From JBBQXK01 sp038251625 (lineage in GTDB: Bacteria; Pseudomonadota; Alphaproteobacteria; Rhodobacterales; Rhodobacteraceae), in NCBI GenBank assembly GCA_038251625.1, contig JBBSBE010000006.1, positions 6,764 to 70,763 of the forward strand: a stretch of 64,000 bases of DNA, in the 5' to 3' direction. Positions 8,567 through 16,333 of this stretch are shown one piece after another. How positions within the stretch are numbered: position 1 is the stretch's first letter; the number at the start of each line of letters is the position of its first letter. A program made the translations under genes and the position numbers. Under the pieces are notes generated by a model. The model was not told the origin of the DNA, searched no databases, and was given only the letters and a program-made list of their open reading frames with translations.

Positions 8567-9280
8567 CTATCGGCCGAGGGTTTCGACAACGCTGCGGATC
8601 CGCTCGTGCTCGCGGTCCATCAGCGACTGGCCCATCTCGTAGGCGCGCTGGACGGCGATCATCCGCGCGATTTCGGTGACGGGGTTGACGTTGGCGCCCT
8701 CAAGGCGGCCCTGCAGGATGGTGCCGCCGTCGAACGGCTCCACCCCGCCCGGCGCATCAAAGCGTGTGCCGCCTTCGTGACGCAGGGCGGTGGGGTCCGT
8801 CGGGGCCCAAAGGCCCACACGCCCGAGGGGAATGCCATCCGCCGAGATCGTGCCATCCCGGCCGATCCCGACAGGCCCCGCATCGGGCGGTACAAAGATC
8901 GGCGCCCCCCCGGCATCGAGCAGCCGAAGACCATCGGGGGTGACAAGCTCGCCCTCCGCGTTGGGCAGAAAAGCGCCCGCGCGGGTCAAACGCTCGCCTT
9001 GCGGCGTTTCGATCAGGAAGAAACCTTCGCCTTCGATGGCAAGGTCGAAGGTGCCGCCCGTGGCCGCGCTTTCGCCTTGCGAAAGGTCGATGTGCCGCGC
9101 GCGCGCATCGGCCATCGACAGCGAAGGTGCCGCCTCGAGCCGTGCCACATGTTCGGCAAAGATCACGCCTTCGCGGCGGAAACCGGTGGTGGAAAGGTTG
9201 GCGATGTTGTTGGCCACCGCCTCCATCTCGCGCATCAGGCCCGATTGGCGGGTCAGGGTCACGTATCCTGCGGCATCCAT
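8567..9280 (-). CDS. flgF: Flagellar proximal rod protein FlgF
   Basis: A 237-residue rod protein paralogous to FlgG. The signature NNIANLSTTGFRREGV is at residues 24-39 and the C-terminal helix contains IARMIAVQRAYEMGQSLM. Its ATG overlaps the fliQ stop (TGATG). A 10-bp gap containing AGGAG separates it from flgG. Confidence 0.94.
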   Translation of the reverse strand: MDAAGYVTLTRQSGLMREMEAVANNIANLSTTGFRREGVIFAEHVARLEAAPSLSMADARARHIDLSQGESAATGGTFDLAIEGEGFFLIETPQGERLTRAGAFLPNAEGELVTPDGLRLLDAGGAPIFVPPDAGPVGIGRDGTISADGIPLGRVGLWAPTDPTALRHEGGTRFDAPGGVEPFDGGTILQGRLEGANVNPVTEIARMIAVQRAYEMGQSLMDREHERIRSVVETLGR

Positions 9281-9549
9281 CACGGGCCTCCGGCGATCTG
9301 GGGAATGATGCGGGTCTGGAAGAAATCGACGAGCGTCGAGGTCATGAAGCTCATCGATACCCAGAAGACGACAAGCATGGCGCCGACCTTCGGCACGAAG
9401 GTCAGCGTCATCTCCTGGACCGAGGTCAGCGCCTGCAAAAGGCCCACCGTCAGGCCTGCGATCAATGCCACGGCCAGAAGCGGCGCCGAGATCATCACGG
9501 CGATCCAGAGGCCTTGGCGCAGCGTGTCGAAGATGTCAGCCTCGGTCAT
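9280..9549 (-). CDS. fliQ: Flagellar export gate protein FliQ
   Basis: An 89-residue two-helix membrane protein of the export gate, exactly family length. Membrane segments are at about residues 15-40 and 54-76, with the family pattern ALTSVQEMTLTFVPK between them. It is embedded in the rod operon (fliE upstream with a 2-bp gap, flgF overlapping downstream), away from fliR and flhB at 3820-5669. Confidence 0.95.
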   Translation of the reverse strand: MTEADIFDTLRQGLWIAVMISAPLLAVALIAGLTVGLLQALTSVQEMTLTFVPKVGAMLVVFWVSMSFMTSTLVDFFQTRIIPQIAGGP

Positions 9550-9551
9550 GG

Positions 9552-9836
9552 TCAGACCGGCATCCGCAGGATTTCCTGATAGGCCTCGACCACCTTGTCA
9601 CGCACGGTGACGGCAGTTTCGACCGCCAGTTCCGAGGCCGCCAACGCCTCGACCAGCGCATGAGGATCGGCGCTGCCCGTCATCGCGGCGCGGGCCGTCG
9701 CCTCGCCCCGGTTCAGCGTGTCGGTGAAATCGCGGGCGATCTGCGCGAACGCGCCATCGCCGCCTCCCGCTGTTGGTTCGGTGGCGGGGCGGGCTTGGGC
9801 GTAGCCGAGTGCGGCAAAAGAGGTACGGATATCCAT
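9552..9836 (-). CDS. fliE: Flagellar hook-basal body complex protein FliE
   Basis: A 94-residue adaptor between the MS ring and the rod. The C-terminal half carries the family pattern, with AAMTGSADPHALVEALAASE followed by VRDKVVEAYQEILRMPV. It is a typical FliE length, with a Gly/Ala-rich N-terminal linker. It lies between flgC (27-bp gap) and fliQ (2-bp gap), the usual order in this family. Confidence 0.93.
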   Translation of the reverse strand: MDIRTSFAALGYAQARPATEPTAGGGDGAFAQIARDFTDTLNRGEATARAAMTGSADPHALVEALAASELAVETAVTVRDKVVEAYQEILRMPV

Positions 9837-9863
9837 GGACTGCCTTTCTGGCGGGTTTGGAGG

Positions 9864-10241
9864 TTAACGGCGCAGAAGATCAAAGAGGCTGGCGGCCATC
9901 TGACGGGCCTGATCGAAAAGACGCAGGTTCGCCTCATAGCTGCGTTGGGCTTCGCGGGCGTCCGCCATCTCGACGATCAGATCGACGTTGGACCCCATGT
10001 AATCGCCGTTTGCATCGGCCAGGGGATGGGCCGGATCGTGCACGCGGCGCAGCTCGCTCTGGTCAAGGCGCACGGGGCCGGTCTTCACCTCGCCCGCCGC
10101 CACCTCCTGAAAGCTGACGGTCTTGCGCCGGTAACCGGGCGTATCGGCGTTGGCGATGTTTTCCGACACATGGCGCAGACGGTTGGCCTGCGCCTCCATC
10201 CCGGAGGCTGATGCGGCAAAGGCAGAGATAAGGTTTGCCAT
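9864..10241 (-). CDS. flgC: Flagellar proximal rod protein FlgC
   Basis: A 125-residue rod protein. The N-terminal signature HVSENIANADTPGYRRK is at about residues 24-40 and the C-terminal helix contains REAQRSYEANLRLFDQARQM. It is slightly shorter than enteric FlgC, as usual in alphaproteobacteria. It follows flgB by 3 bp in the same operon. Confidence 0.95.
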   Translation of the reverse strand: MANLISAFAASASGMEAQANRLRHVSENIANADTPGYRRKTVSFQEVAAGEVKTGPVRLDQSELRRVHDPAHPLADANGDYMGSNVDLIVEMADAREAQRSYEANLRLFDQARQMAASLFDLLRR

Positions 10242-10244
10242 CGC

Positions 10245-10622
10245 CTATCGCCCCCGCCCGAGGCTGAGCTTGGTGATGTTCGACACGCTGCGCTGGATCG
10301 CCAGCGCCATTTCATGCGCCTGCCGCGCTTCTGCCGATTTCACCATCTCGGCCTCCAGCGAGACCGTATTGCCGTTGGGCGCATCGCCACCCGGCACCGC
10401 AAAGGCCGCAGCCTCCACCTGATGCCCGGCGCCGATGTGGCCCGGCCGTGTGGCGCGCATGTCGCCCGTCTCGCGGTAGATATCTGCGAACGACGGCAGA
10501 TCGCGGGTGCGATAGCCGGGTGTGTCGGCCTGCGCCACGTTCCGCGCAATCACGCCCAGGCGTGCGCCGGAATGGGCCGCCAGCGCGCGGGCCATTCGTG
10601 AAATCTCAAGCGGTTCAAACAT
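10245..10622 (-). CDS. flgB: Flagellar proximal rod protein FlgB
   Basis: A 125-residue rod protein and first gene of the minus-strand operon. The start at 10622 is chosen because it gives the family N-terminus MFEPLEISRMARALAAHSGA. The frame stays open upstream into fliI antisense sequence, which is clearly not coding. The signature ARNVAQADTPGYRTRDL and the C-terminal helix after MVKSAEARQAHEMAL are intact. The 82-bp gap to the divergent fliI must hold promoters for both directions. Confidence 0.94.
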   Translation of the reverse strand: MFEPLEISRMARALAAHSGARLGVIARNVAQADTPGYRTRDLPSFADIYRETGDMRATRPGHIGAGHQVEAAAFAVPGGDAPNGNTVSLEAEMVKSAEARQAHEMALAIQRSVSNITKLSLGRGR

Positions 10623-10704
10623 CGGGGCTTCTCCCTCGACCAGTTCACTTGGGCTTAAGACTGATTCCTTTAGAAAGGGTAAGCAGTGAACAAAGCGGGA
10701 CATT

Positions 10705-12024
10705 ATGGGAACAGTTTTCGACGGACTGGCCGCGCGGATCGCCCGCATTCCGGTGATCGAGCAGGTGGGGCGGGTGGCAGAAGTGGGGCGTGGCACGCTG
10801 GCGGTACGCGGCCTGTCGCGCGTCGCGGCCTTGGGCGACAGGGTGCGCATCGCGTTTCGCGGACAATCGGCAGAGGGGGAGGTGATCCGCCTTGAAGGTA
10901 CTGCGCTGACCGTGCTGCCCGATGACGCCGTCGAAGGGGTGGCAATCGGTGATCCGGTCACGCTGCTTGGTCCGGCCGGCATCGCCCCCGATGACAGCTG
11001 GATCGGCCGCGTGATCGACCCCCTCGGCCGCCCGCTTGATGGCCGCCCGCTCTTTCCCGGCGCGGTAGAACGCCCCCTGCGCGCGCCCGCGCCGCCCGCC
11101 GCCCGGCGCCGCGCGCTGGGGCCACGGCTCGATACCGGTGTCGCGATCTTCGACACGCTGCTGCCCCTCGTCCGTGGCCAGCGGATCGGGCTTTTTGCGG
11201 GCTCGGGCGTCGGCAAATCCTCGCTTCTGGCCAAATTCGCGCGGGGGGTTGAGGCGGATGTGGTGGTGATCGCGCTGGTGGGCGAGCGTGGGCGCGAGTT
11301 GCGCGAGTTCACCGAAAAGGTGCTGGGGCCGGCGGGGCTCGCGCGCGCCGTGGTGGTGACCGCCACCTCTGACCAGTCGCCCGGCGTGCGGCGGCGCTGC
11401 GCGCTGGCGGCGATGGCGGTGGCGGAACATTTCCGCGACCGGGGCCGTCACGTCCTTTTGCTGGCCGACAGCGTGACACGTTTTGCCGAGGCGCACCGCG
11501 AGGTGGCGACGGCCGCGGGCGAAAGCGGCGCGCTGCGCGGCTATCCGCCCTCGACCCCTCATGCAATCATGGGCCTCGCGGAACGCGCCGGGCCGGGGGT
11601 CGAAGGGGCGGGCGACATCACGGCGGTCTTTACCGTGCTCGTCGCAGGCTCGGATATGGAGGAACCGGTGGCCGACATGCTGCGCGGGGTGCTTGACGGC
11701 CATGTCGTGCTGGACCGCCGGATCGCCGAGCGTGGGCGCTATCCGGCCATCGATTTCCTGCGGTCGATCTCGCGCTCGCTGCCCGATGCGGCAAGCGACG
11801 CGGAAAATGCCCTCATCGCGCGCACCCGGCAGGTGCTGGGCGCATGGGAACGGGCGGAGATGATGATCCACGCGGGGCTCTATGCCAAAGGCAGCGATCC
11901 ACTGGTCGATGTGGCAGTGACCCTTTGGCCCGCGCTTGATGCCTTCATGGCCGAGGATGCGCCCGATGGTGCAGCGGCGGCCTTTGCCCGATTGGCCGAC
12001 TGCCTGGGCGAGCCCGCGCCCTGA
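10705..12024 (+). CDS. fliI: Flagellum-specific ATPase FliI
   Basis: A 439-residue F1-beta-like ATPase that energises flagellar export. The Walker A motif AGSGVGKSS spans about residues 165-173 and the Walker B region is HVLLLADSVTRFAEAHREV. ALVGERGRELREFTE and PPSTPHAIMGLAERAGPG are further family blocks. The ATG at 10705 is preceded by GCGGGA. It is transcribed away from flgB and converges on the DUF1217 gene. Confidence 0.96.
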   Translation: MGTVFDGLAARIARIPVIEQVGRVAEVGRGTLAVRGLSRVAALGDRVRIAFRGQSAEGEVIRLEGTALTVLPDDAVEGVAIGDPVTLLGPAGIAPDDSWIGRVIDPLGRPLDGRPLFPGAVERPLRAPAPPAARRRALGPRLDTGVAIFDTLLPLVRGQRIGLFAGSGVGKSSLLAKFARGVEADVVVIALVGERGRELREFTEKVLGPAGLARAVVVTATSDQSPGVRRRCALAAMAVAEHFRDRGRHVLLLADSVTRFAEAHREVATAAGESGALRGYPPSTPHAIMGLAERAGPGVEGAGDITAVFTVLVAGSDMEEPVADMLRGVLDGHVVLDRRIAERGRYPAIDFLRSISRSLPDAASDAENALIARTRQVLGAWERAEMMIHAGLYAKGSDPLVDVAVTLWPALDAFMAEDAPDGAAAAFARLADCLGEPAP

Positions 12025-12047
12025 ACGCATGACCCTGCACCACACCA

Positions 12048-12069
12048 GTGGGGCAAGGTCATGCCCCAC
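12048..12069. terminator. Hairpin between convergent fliI and the DUF1217 gene
   Basis: A perfect 8-bp inverted repeat, GTGGGGCA and TGCCCCAC with a 6-base loop, lies 24 bp after the fliI stop in the 159-bp convergent gap. No T-run follows on either strand, so it is at best a weak or factor-dependent terminator. Confidence 0.45.
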
Positions 12070-12183
12070 CGGATCCTGTACCTGATCTTGTGCCGCATGC
12101 AGCCGCCGCGCCCGTCACCCTAGCAGCCCGAACCCAGTGCCCGGCCCGTCACCCTTCCGCTCCAGCACGTGCAAAGATCGGCG

Positions 12184-12978
12184 TCAAAAACCCTGCAAAA
12201 GCTGCAGCGCCACCTGGCCCCGCACGCCCGTCCCGGTGCCACCCGACACATCAGTCTGGATGAGGTAGCGGCGGATCAGCGCTTCTGTTTTTTCGGGATC
12301 GGCGAACTGGGATACAGAATCGCTGCCAAAGGCGCTGTCAGCCCGTTCCTTGATGATCTTGACCTGCCGGTCGAGGTCAATGGACCCAAAGGCCGACGGC
12401 AGGCGAAGGGCGGTCGAGAAAAGCGTGCGCAGGGGCGCGTTACCGAGGATGGTGAACCATTTGGTGTTTTCGCTGGTGTCGCGGGCAGCCAGCGCGGGCA
12501 ATTCACGTTCGGCGTTCAGGGCGATGCGAAAGCTGTTGTTCTTGGTCCCCACCGCCGTTTCGAACCGCCGTTCGGAATAGGCGGGCAAGATCTTGTCGGC
12601 GAAATCGGACAGCTTGGACCGCGGCACCGAAAAATCGCCAAAGCCGAAGGCTGCCGACAACGCGCGATACTGTTTGTCGGCCAACCGGTTCGACAGCGCC
12701 TCGGGCTTCAGCGTGCCATCCTCCAGCACCTTGCGGATGAAAGCCCGGTTCCTGAGGTCGTTCTCAAGGCCAAAGGCACCCAGCGCCACCTTCAGAAGCC
12801 TGCGGTCCGATACCAGCTCTTCCGCGGTGTTGATGCTGCCGATCTTCTCGCGGAAATAGGCTTCGTCGCGCTGCGACTCGACCGTGCGGTCGAGGGCCGC
12901 CTTCTGCGCGGGTTCGGTCCGTTTCAGAAACGACCATCCGGCAAGGCCGCCCAGGGGCACGGCGGGCGAGAACGTCAT
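12184..12978 (-). CDS. DUF1217 family flagellar-cluster protein
   Basis: A 264-residue soluble protein of the DUF1217 type, which in alphaproteobacteria is encoded in flagellar loci. Visible features are repeated helical units with the pattern LEDGTLKPEALSNRLADKQY followed by AAFGFGD, and a C-terminus ending in QVALQLLQGF. There is no signal peptide, membrane segment or known catalytic motif. It overlaps flbT by 4 bp, so it is co-translated with the flagellin-control genes. Its molecular role is unknown to me; a filament- or rod-associated role is inferred from context. Confidence 0.8.
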   Translation of the reverse strand: MTFSPAVPLGGLAGWSFLKRTEPAQKAALDRTVESQRDEAYFREKIGSINTAEELVSDRRLLKVALGAFGLENDLRNRAFIRKVLEDGTLKPEALSNRLADKQYRALSAAFGFGDFSVPRSKLSDFADKILPAYSERRFETAVGTKNNSFRIALNAERELPALAARDTSENTKWFTILGNAPLRTLFSTALRLPSAFGSIDLDRQVKIIKERADSAFGSDSVSQFADPEKTEALIRRYLIQTDVSGGTGTGVRGQVALQLLQGF

Positions 12979-13379
12979 GCCGGATGCGCCGCAATCAGCC
13001 GCTCTTCCCGTGGCAAGAGCGCGCGCAAGGACTTCAACACCTGATAGTGCTGACCGTCGATCACCGCGCTGGTGGCGGCCGCCAGCAGGCCACGGCTGTC
13101 ATGATCCAGAAAGACCTGGCTCAACTGTTCGATCCCGCGCAAAAGCGAGTGATGCGCGTCCTCGGGCGTGGCATCCCCCGACAGCACCATCTGCGCAACA
13201 TAGCAAACCCGCCGTACCGGCGTGTTGGCACCTTCGGGGTGGATCGCATCGCGCAGCCGCAGGATGTTGGCATTGGGTGTCATCACTGCAAGGCGCGACC
13301 GGCGGTCGCCGTTCTCGATCACGGCGCCATTGATCAGCACCCGCTCGTGCGGCCCGAGTTTCAGCACAAGCCCGGTCAT
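12975..13379 (-). CDS. flbT: Flagellin regulator FlbT
   Basis: A 134-residue RNA-binding regulator. In Caulobacter FlbT acts on the flagellin mRNA leader and couples flagellin translation to hook completion. The family N-terminus MTGLVLKLGPHERVLINGAV and the central block NANILRLRDAIHPEGANTP are clear. It overlaps flaF and the DUF1217 gene by 4 bp on either side. FlaF is its usual antagonist, and the flagellin gene lies just upstream. Confidence 0.95.
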   Translation of the reverse strand: MTGLVLKLGPHERVLINGAVIENGDRRSRLAVMTPNANILRLRDAIHPEGANTPVRRVCYVAQMVLSGDATPEDAHHSLLRGIEQLSQVFLDHDSRGLLAAATSAVIDGQHYQVLKSLRALLPREERLIAAHPA

Positions 13380-13755
13380 GCCGCACCGCCCGCGGCACCG
13401 CGCAGGCCGCGCATGACGGCGGTGTTGATCTCGATCAGCACCCCGGCTTCGGCTTTGCCATCGGCCACCTTGCGGCTGTGCGCCTCGGTGAATTCATAAA
13501 GATAGAAGAGCCGCGCACGCAGATCCTGCGGCAGCCCGTTGCCAGAGCCCGCCACATCTGCGGCCAGTGTGCGCCAGAGCCGGGTGTTGTCATGCAAGGC
13601 CCGGATAAGGCCCGCATAGTCGCGCGCCCCTGCCGCTGCGGCAGCGCCAAGCTGGCGCGTGACGCGGGCGAAAAGATCATATTCGATGGTACGGGGCGCG
13701 CGCACGGGGCGTCGGGGCGCGCATAGGCGCCAAGCGTCCGGATTTCTGCGTTCAC
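13376..13755 (-). CDS. flaF: Flagellar protein FlaF, with apparent single-base frameshift
   Basis: FlaF is a small flagellin-specific factor that works against FlbT. The family N-terminus appears in the frame of the GTG at 13755 (MNAEIRTLGAYARPDAP), which has AAGGA nine bases upstream. The rest (RAPRTIEYDLFARVTRQL to GGAAGGAA) continues in a different frame. Adding one C to the CCCC run at 13706-13709 joins them into a normal FlaF of about 126 residues. As given, only an ATG at 13765, lying directly against its AAGG, keeps the C-terminal frame open, with an unrelated first 20 residues. This is either a sequence error or a real or phase-variable frameshift. Confidence 0.85.
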
Positions 13756-13789
13756 GGGGAATCATCCTTGCCTGCGAGGTGAAAGGGAT

Positions 13790-13817
13790 GGTCCGGGCGG
13801 CGTACGCCGCCCGGACC
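13790..13817 (-). terminator. 28-bp perfect palindrome after the flagellin gene
   Basis: A 14-bp perfect inverted repeat with no loop bases (arms 13790-13803 and 13804-13817, starting GGTCCGGGCGGCGT) lies 11 bp beyond the flagellin stop and before flaF. On the minus strand it is followed only by a short pyrimidine tract (CCTTT), so it may be a partial terminator or an mRNA 3'-end stabiliser. Either would give flagellin mRNA in excess over flaF-flbT. Confidence 0.6.
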
Positions 13818-13828
13818 CGTCGCGCGCC

Positions 13829-15364
13829 TCAGCGGAAGAGCGCGAGGATGTTCTGCGGCTGCTGGTTGGCGATCGACAGCGCCTGAACGCCCAGCTGCTG
13901 CTGCACCTGCAGCGCCTGCAGGCGCGCCGAGGCTTCTTCCATGTCGGCGTCCACAAGCGTGCCGATCCCCGATTTCAGCGCGTCGCTCAGCTTGCCCACG
14001 AAATCCTTCTGGATGTCGATGCGCATCTGGGCCGAACCGAAAGCGGCAGAGCTGTCGATGGCGCGGTTGATCATCGTCTCGATGTTGGACAGCGCCGATT
14101 TGGCACCGGCATCCGAGCGCACGTCGATCGAATCAAGCCCGAAAAGGCCGCCCGACGCCTCACCACCCGAGCTTGCCTGCAGCGACAGGGTCTGTCCGCC
14201 CGTCTCGTCGTCCACGCTCAGCGACCACTGGCCAGAGGTCGCATCCTGCGTCACCTTGGTGGACACGCCGGCAGGAAGATTGGAATCGATGGCGGTCTTC
14301 AGGCCACGGGCCACATCCTCCATCGTCTCGCCCTTGCCCGCGACATAGTCGAACGACCGGCTGCCCACGGTGACCTTGAAGCCATCACCCTCGGCCACGC
14401 CTGCAGTTGTCGAGAAATCGATCGACTGCGCGCGCTGCTGGATCGTGCCGCTCGTGGGGCTTGCCGCCGCCGCACCGTTCACCGTGGTTACCGCAAGTGT
14501 ACCGCCGCTCGTCGGTGCGGTCAGCGAGATCGACACGCTTTCAAAGCCGTTGGCGTTCGAGATCTGCAACTCGCCCGCGTTGGCCCCGTTGCCCGCCGTC
14601 ACACCCTTCAGACCCAGCGCATTCACCGCACCGGCAAAGAAGTCGCGCACGGCATCGGCATCGTCACCCGTGGCGGCGGTGTAGTTCACCGTGGTCCCGC
14701 CGACCGTCAGGCTGTATTCATCGCCCTGCGCAACCGTGCCCGCGAACGTCGCCACTGCGGAAGAGCCGGTCGCCGCCGAGGTGGTGCCGGAAGGTGCGGC
14801 ACCGTCGATCGCGCCATAGCTCGCCGCCGTCAGCGCCGTCGAGCCATAGACACCGGCCTTGGTGGTCAGGTCCTGGCGGCTCACGGAAATCGACGACGCC
14901 GAAACGGTGCGGCCACCAGAGCGGTCAAGCGACGCAAGGATATCGATATCGTCCTTACCGTCGATCAGGTTCAGCCCGTTGAACTGCGCCGCCCCGACCA
15001 CCGATTTGATCTGTTCGCGCAAAGCCTTGATATCGGTCTGGATCTTTTCGCGGTCGACGTTCTTTTCCTGGCTTGCAACGACCTTGCCCTTGATCTCGGT
15101 CAGCAGGTCGGTGACCGTCTCGGATGCCTGCCGGGCGACAGAAATGGTCGAAGACCCCAGGGACAGGCTGTCAGAGATGCCCTTGAAGCCCTTCACATCG
15201 CTTTCCATGGTCTTGGAAATGGCCCAGACGGCGGAATTGTCTTTCGATGTCGCCACCGATTTGCCGGTCGAGATCTCGGACTGCGTCTTGTTCAGGTTCA
15301 TGTTGATGCCCTTCAGCGTCTGAAGAGCGACCATCGCGGAGTTGTTGGTCAGAATGGACGACAT
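13829..15364 (-). CDS. fliC: Flagellin
   Basis: The 511-residue filament protein. Residues 1-135 (MSSILTNNSAMVALQTLKGI, then NKTQSEISTGKSVATSKDNS) and residues 415-511 (ending QLGVQALSIANQQPQNILAL plus FR) are the conserved D0/D1 helices. The central part (about 150-405) is the variable surface region and contains two diverged copies of an approximately 90-residue unit at about 206-290 and 316-398. The start at 15364 is set by the family N-terminus and AAGGAAA upstream; the longer open frame is leader sequence. A 160-base-plus leader before it would suit FlbT control. Confidence 0.96.
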   Translation of the reverse strand: MSSILTNNSAMVALQTLKGINMNLNKTQSEISTGKSVATSKDNSAVWAISKTMESDVKGFKGISDSLSLGSSTISVARQASETVTDLLTEIKGKVVASQEKNVDREKIQTDIKALREQIKSVVGAAQFNGLNLIDGKDDIDILASLDRSGGRTVSASSISVSRQDLTTKAGVYGSTALTAASYGAIDGAAPSGTTSAATGSSAVATFAGTVAQGDEYSLTVGGTTVNYTAATGDDADAVRDFFAGAVNALGLKGVTAGNGANAGELQISNANGFESVSISLTAPTSGGTLAVTTVNGAAAASPTSGTIQQRAQSIDFSTTAGVAEGDGFKVTVGSRSFDYVAGKGETMEDVARGLKTAIDSNLPAGVSTKVTQDATSGQWSLSVDDETGGQTLSLQASSGGEASGGLFGLDSIDVRSDAGAKSALSNIETMINRAIDSSAAFGSAQMRIDIQKDFVGKLSDALKSGIGTLVDADMEEASARLQALQVQQQLGVQALSIANQQPQNILALFR

Positions 15365-15526
15365 GATCGTTTCCTTGTCTATTGCCTGCGCCGTTTCGCG
15401 CATCGCGGTAAAGCCACCCCTGCGGGCGGCATTTCTGGGCGTTCTCGCCGATGCTGGCCGGGCAATCGAAGCCCCGGGCGGCGCCACCCCGTCCGGGATG
15501 CAGGGGCCATAAGTGGGGTCGAAGTT

Positions 15527-15541
15527 CTAAGAGTTCGCTAA
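15527..15541 (-). promoter_or_regulatory. Candidate CtrA-type half-site pair upstream of flagellin
   Basis: On the minus strand the sequence reads TTAG, seven bases (CGAACTC), then TTAG. The CtrA consensus is TTAA-N7-TTAA, so spacing is exact and six of eight bases match. It lies about 165 bp upstream of the flagellin ATG in a 263-bp intergenic gap. CtrA controls flagellar genes in many Rhodobacteraceae. No experimental support is available here and the match is imperfect. Confidence 0.35.
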
Positions 15542-15627
15542 ACGTCGACGGCGGGTTTTGGGTGAATTGCGCGGCATTTGATCAATCGGTCGGCCGCGTT
15601 GGGGTGATTGGTCAGCGTGGTTCGGCG

Positions 15628-15951
15628 TCAGACCCGCTGGCGCAAACTGACCGGCGTCGCCGGTTCAAGCCGCTGGCGCGCGCCGCGACCGTCATAGGTG
15701 GCAAGCCCGGCCCTTGCCGCGCGGATATCTGTCACGCGCCGGCGTGCCGCGCGCAGGCCTTCTGCGGCCGCTTCAAGAAGAACGGTGTTCCGCGCGGCCC
15801 CCGCCTTCACCGCCGCGAGTTCCGCGGTCGAGGCACCAGGGGCATCCGCTGCGGCCAGGATCGCTTTGGTCAAATTTTCAAGCGCCGCAAAATCGGCGCG
15901 CCGAATCGCGGCGCGGCTCTCATCCAGAAGCTGCAAAAGACGCGCCGTCAT
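15628..15951 (-). CDS. FlgN-like flagellar chaperone
   Basis: A 107-residue all-helical protein with no signal or membrane segment. Its heptad-like N-terminal helix (MTARLLQLLDESRAAIRRAD) and its coupling to flgJ (4-bp overlap) fit the short alphaproteobacterial FlgN class, which chaperones hook-filament junction proteins. The sequence lacks a diagnostic motif, so the call relies on size, helical character and neighbourhood. Confidence 0.55.
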   Translation of the reverse strand: MTARLLQLLDESRAAIRRADFAALENLTKAILAAADAPGASTAELAAVKAGAARNTVLLEAAAEGLRAARRRVTDIRAARAGLATYDGRGARQRLEPATPVSLRQRV

Positions 15952-16226
15952 TTCCGGGCCTCATCCGCAATCATCGCGCGCATCAGTGATTCGGTCAGCC
16001 CGATCCCCCCCGCCCGCGCCATCGCCTGCGCCTGTTCCTGCCGCAGGAACGAATTGAACTGGCTCTCGCCCACGCCACCGCCGAATGCCCCGCCTTCGGC
16101 ATCAAGCCCGGCGTGCTTGAGCATTTCGGCAAGAAAGACAGCCTCCAACTCCTGCGCCTGTACGCGCACGGCGGCGGTTCTTTCGGTATCGGGCGGGGGG
16201 GCTGCGGGAACGGGAAGGATCTGCAT
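15948..16226 (-). CDS. flgJ: FlgJ-type rod-binding protein without muramidase domain
   Basis: A 92-residue protein containing only the rod-binding half of FlgJ (pattern LEAVFLAEMLKHAGLDAEGG, then GESQFNSFLRQEQAQAMA and GIGLTESLMRAMI). Enteric FlgJ adds a C-terminal glucosaminidase; here that activity is absent, matching the Rhodobacter arrangement where a separate SltF enzyme is recruited. It is divergent from fliK and overlaps the flgN-like gene. Confidence 0.88.
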   Translation of the reverse strand: MQILPVPAAPPPDTERTAAVRVQAQELEAVFLAEMLKHAGLDAEGGAFGGGVGESQFNSFLRQEQAQAMARAGGIGLTESLMRAMIADEARK

Positions 16227-16333
16227 CGGGGTGCTCCGGTCTGACTGGCGGTCATCCTGCCCCTGACGCGGTAAACAACCGGTAACCAGTTGGCGTCAGG
16301 ATAGGGCATGCTGCATTTCACCCCAGGCACCCC

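Noticed and set aside
10645..11366. Upstream extension of the flgB frame across fliI
   Set aside because: FlgB family similarity begins only at the ATG at 10622, and the extension is antisense to the FliI catalytic domain.
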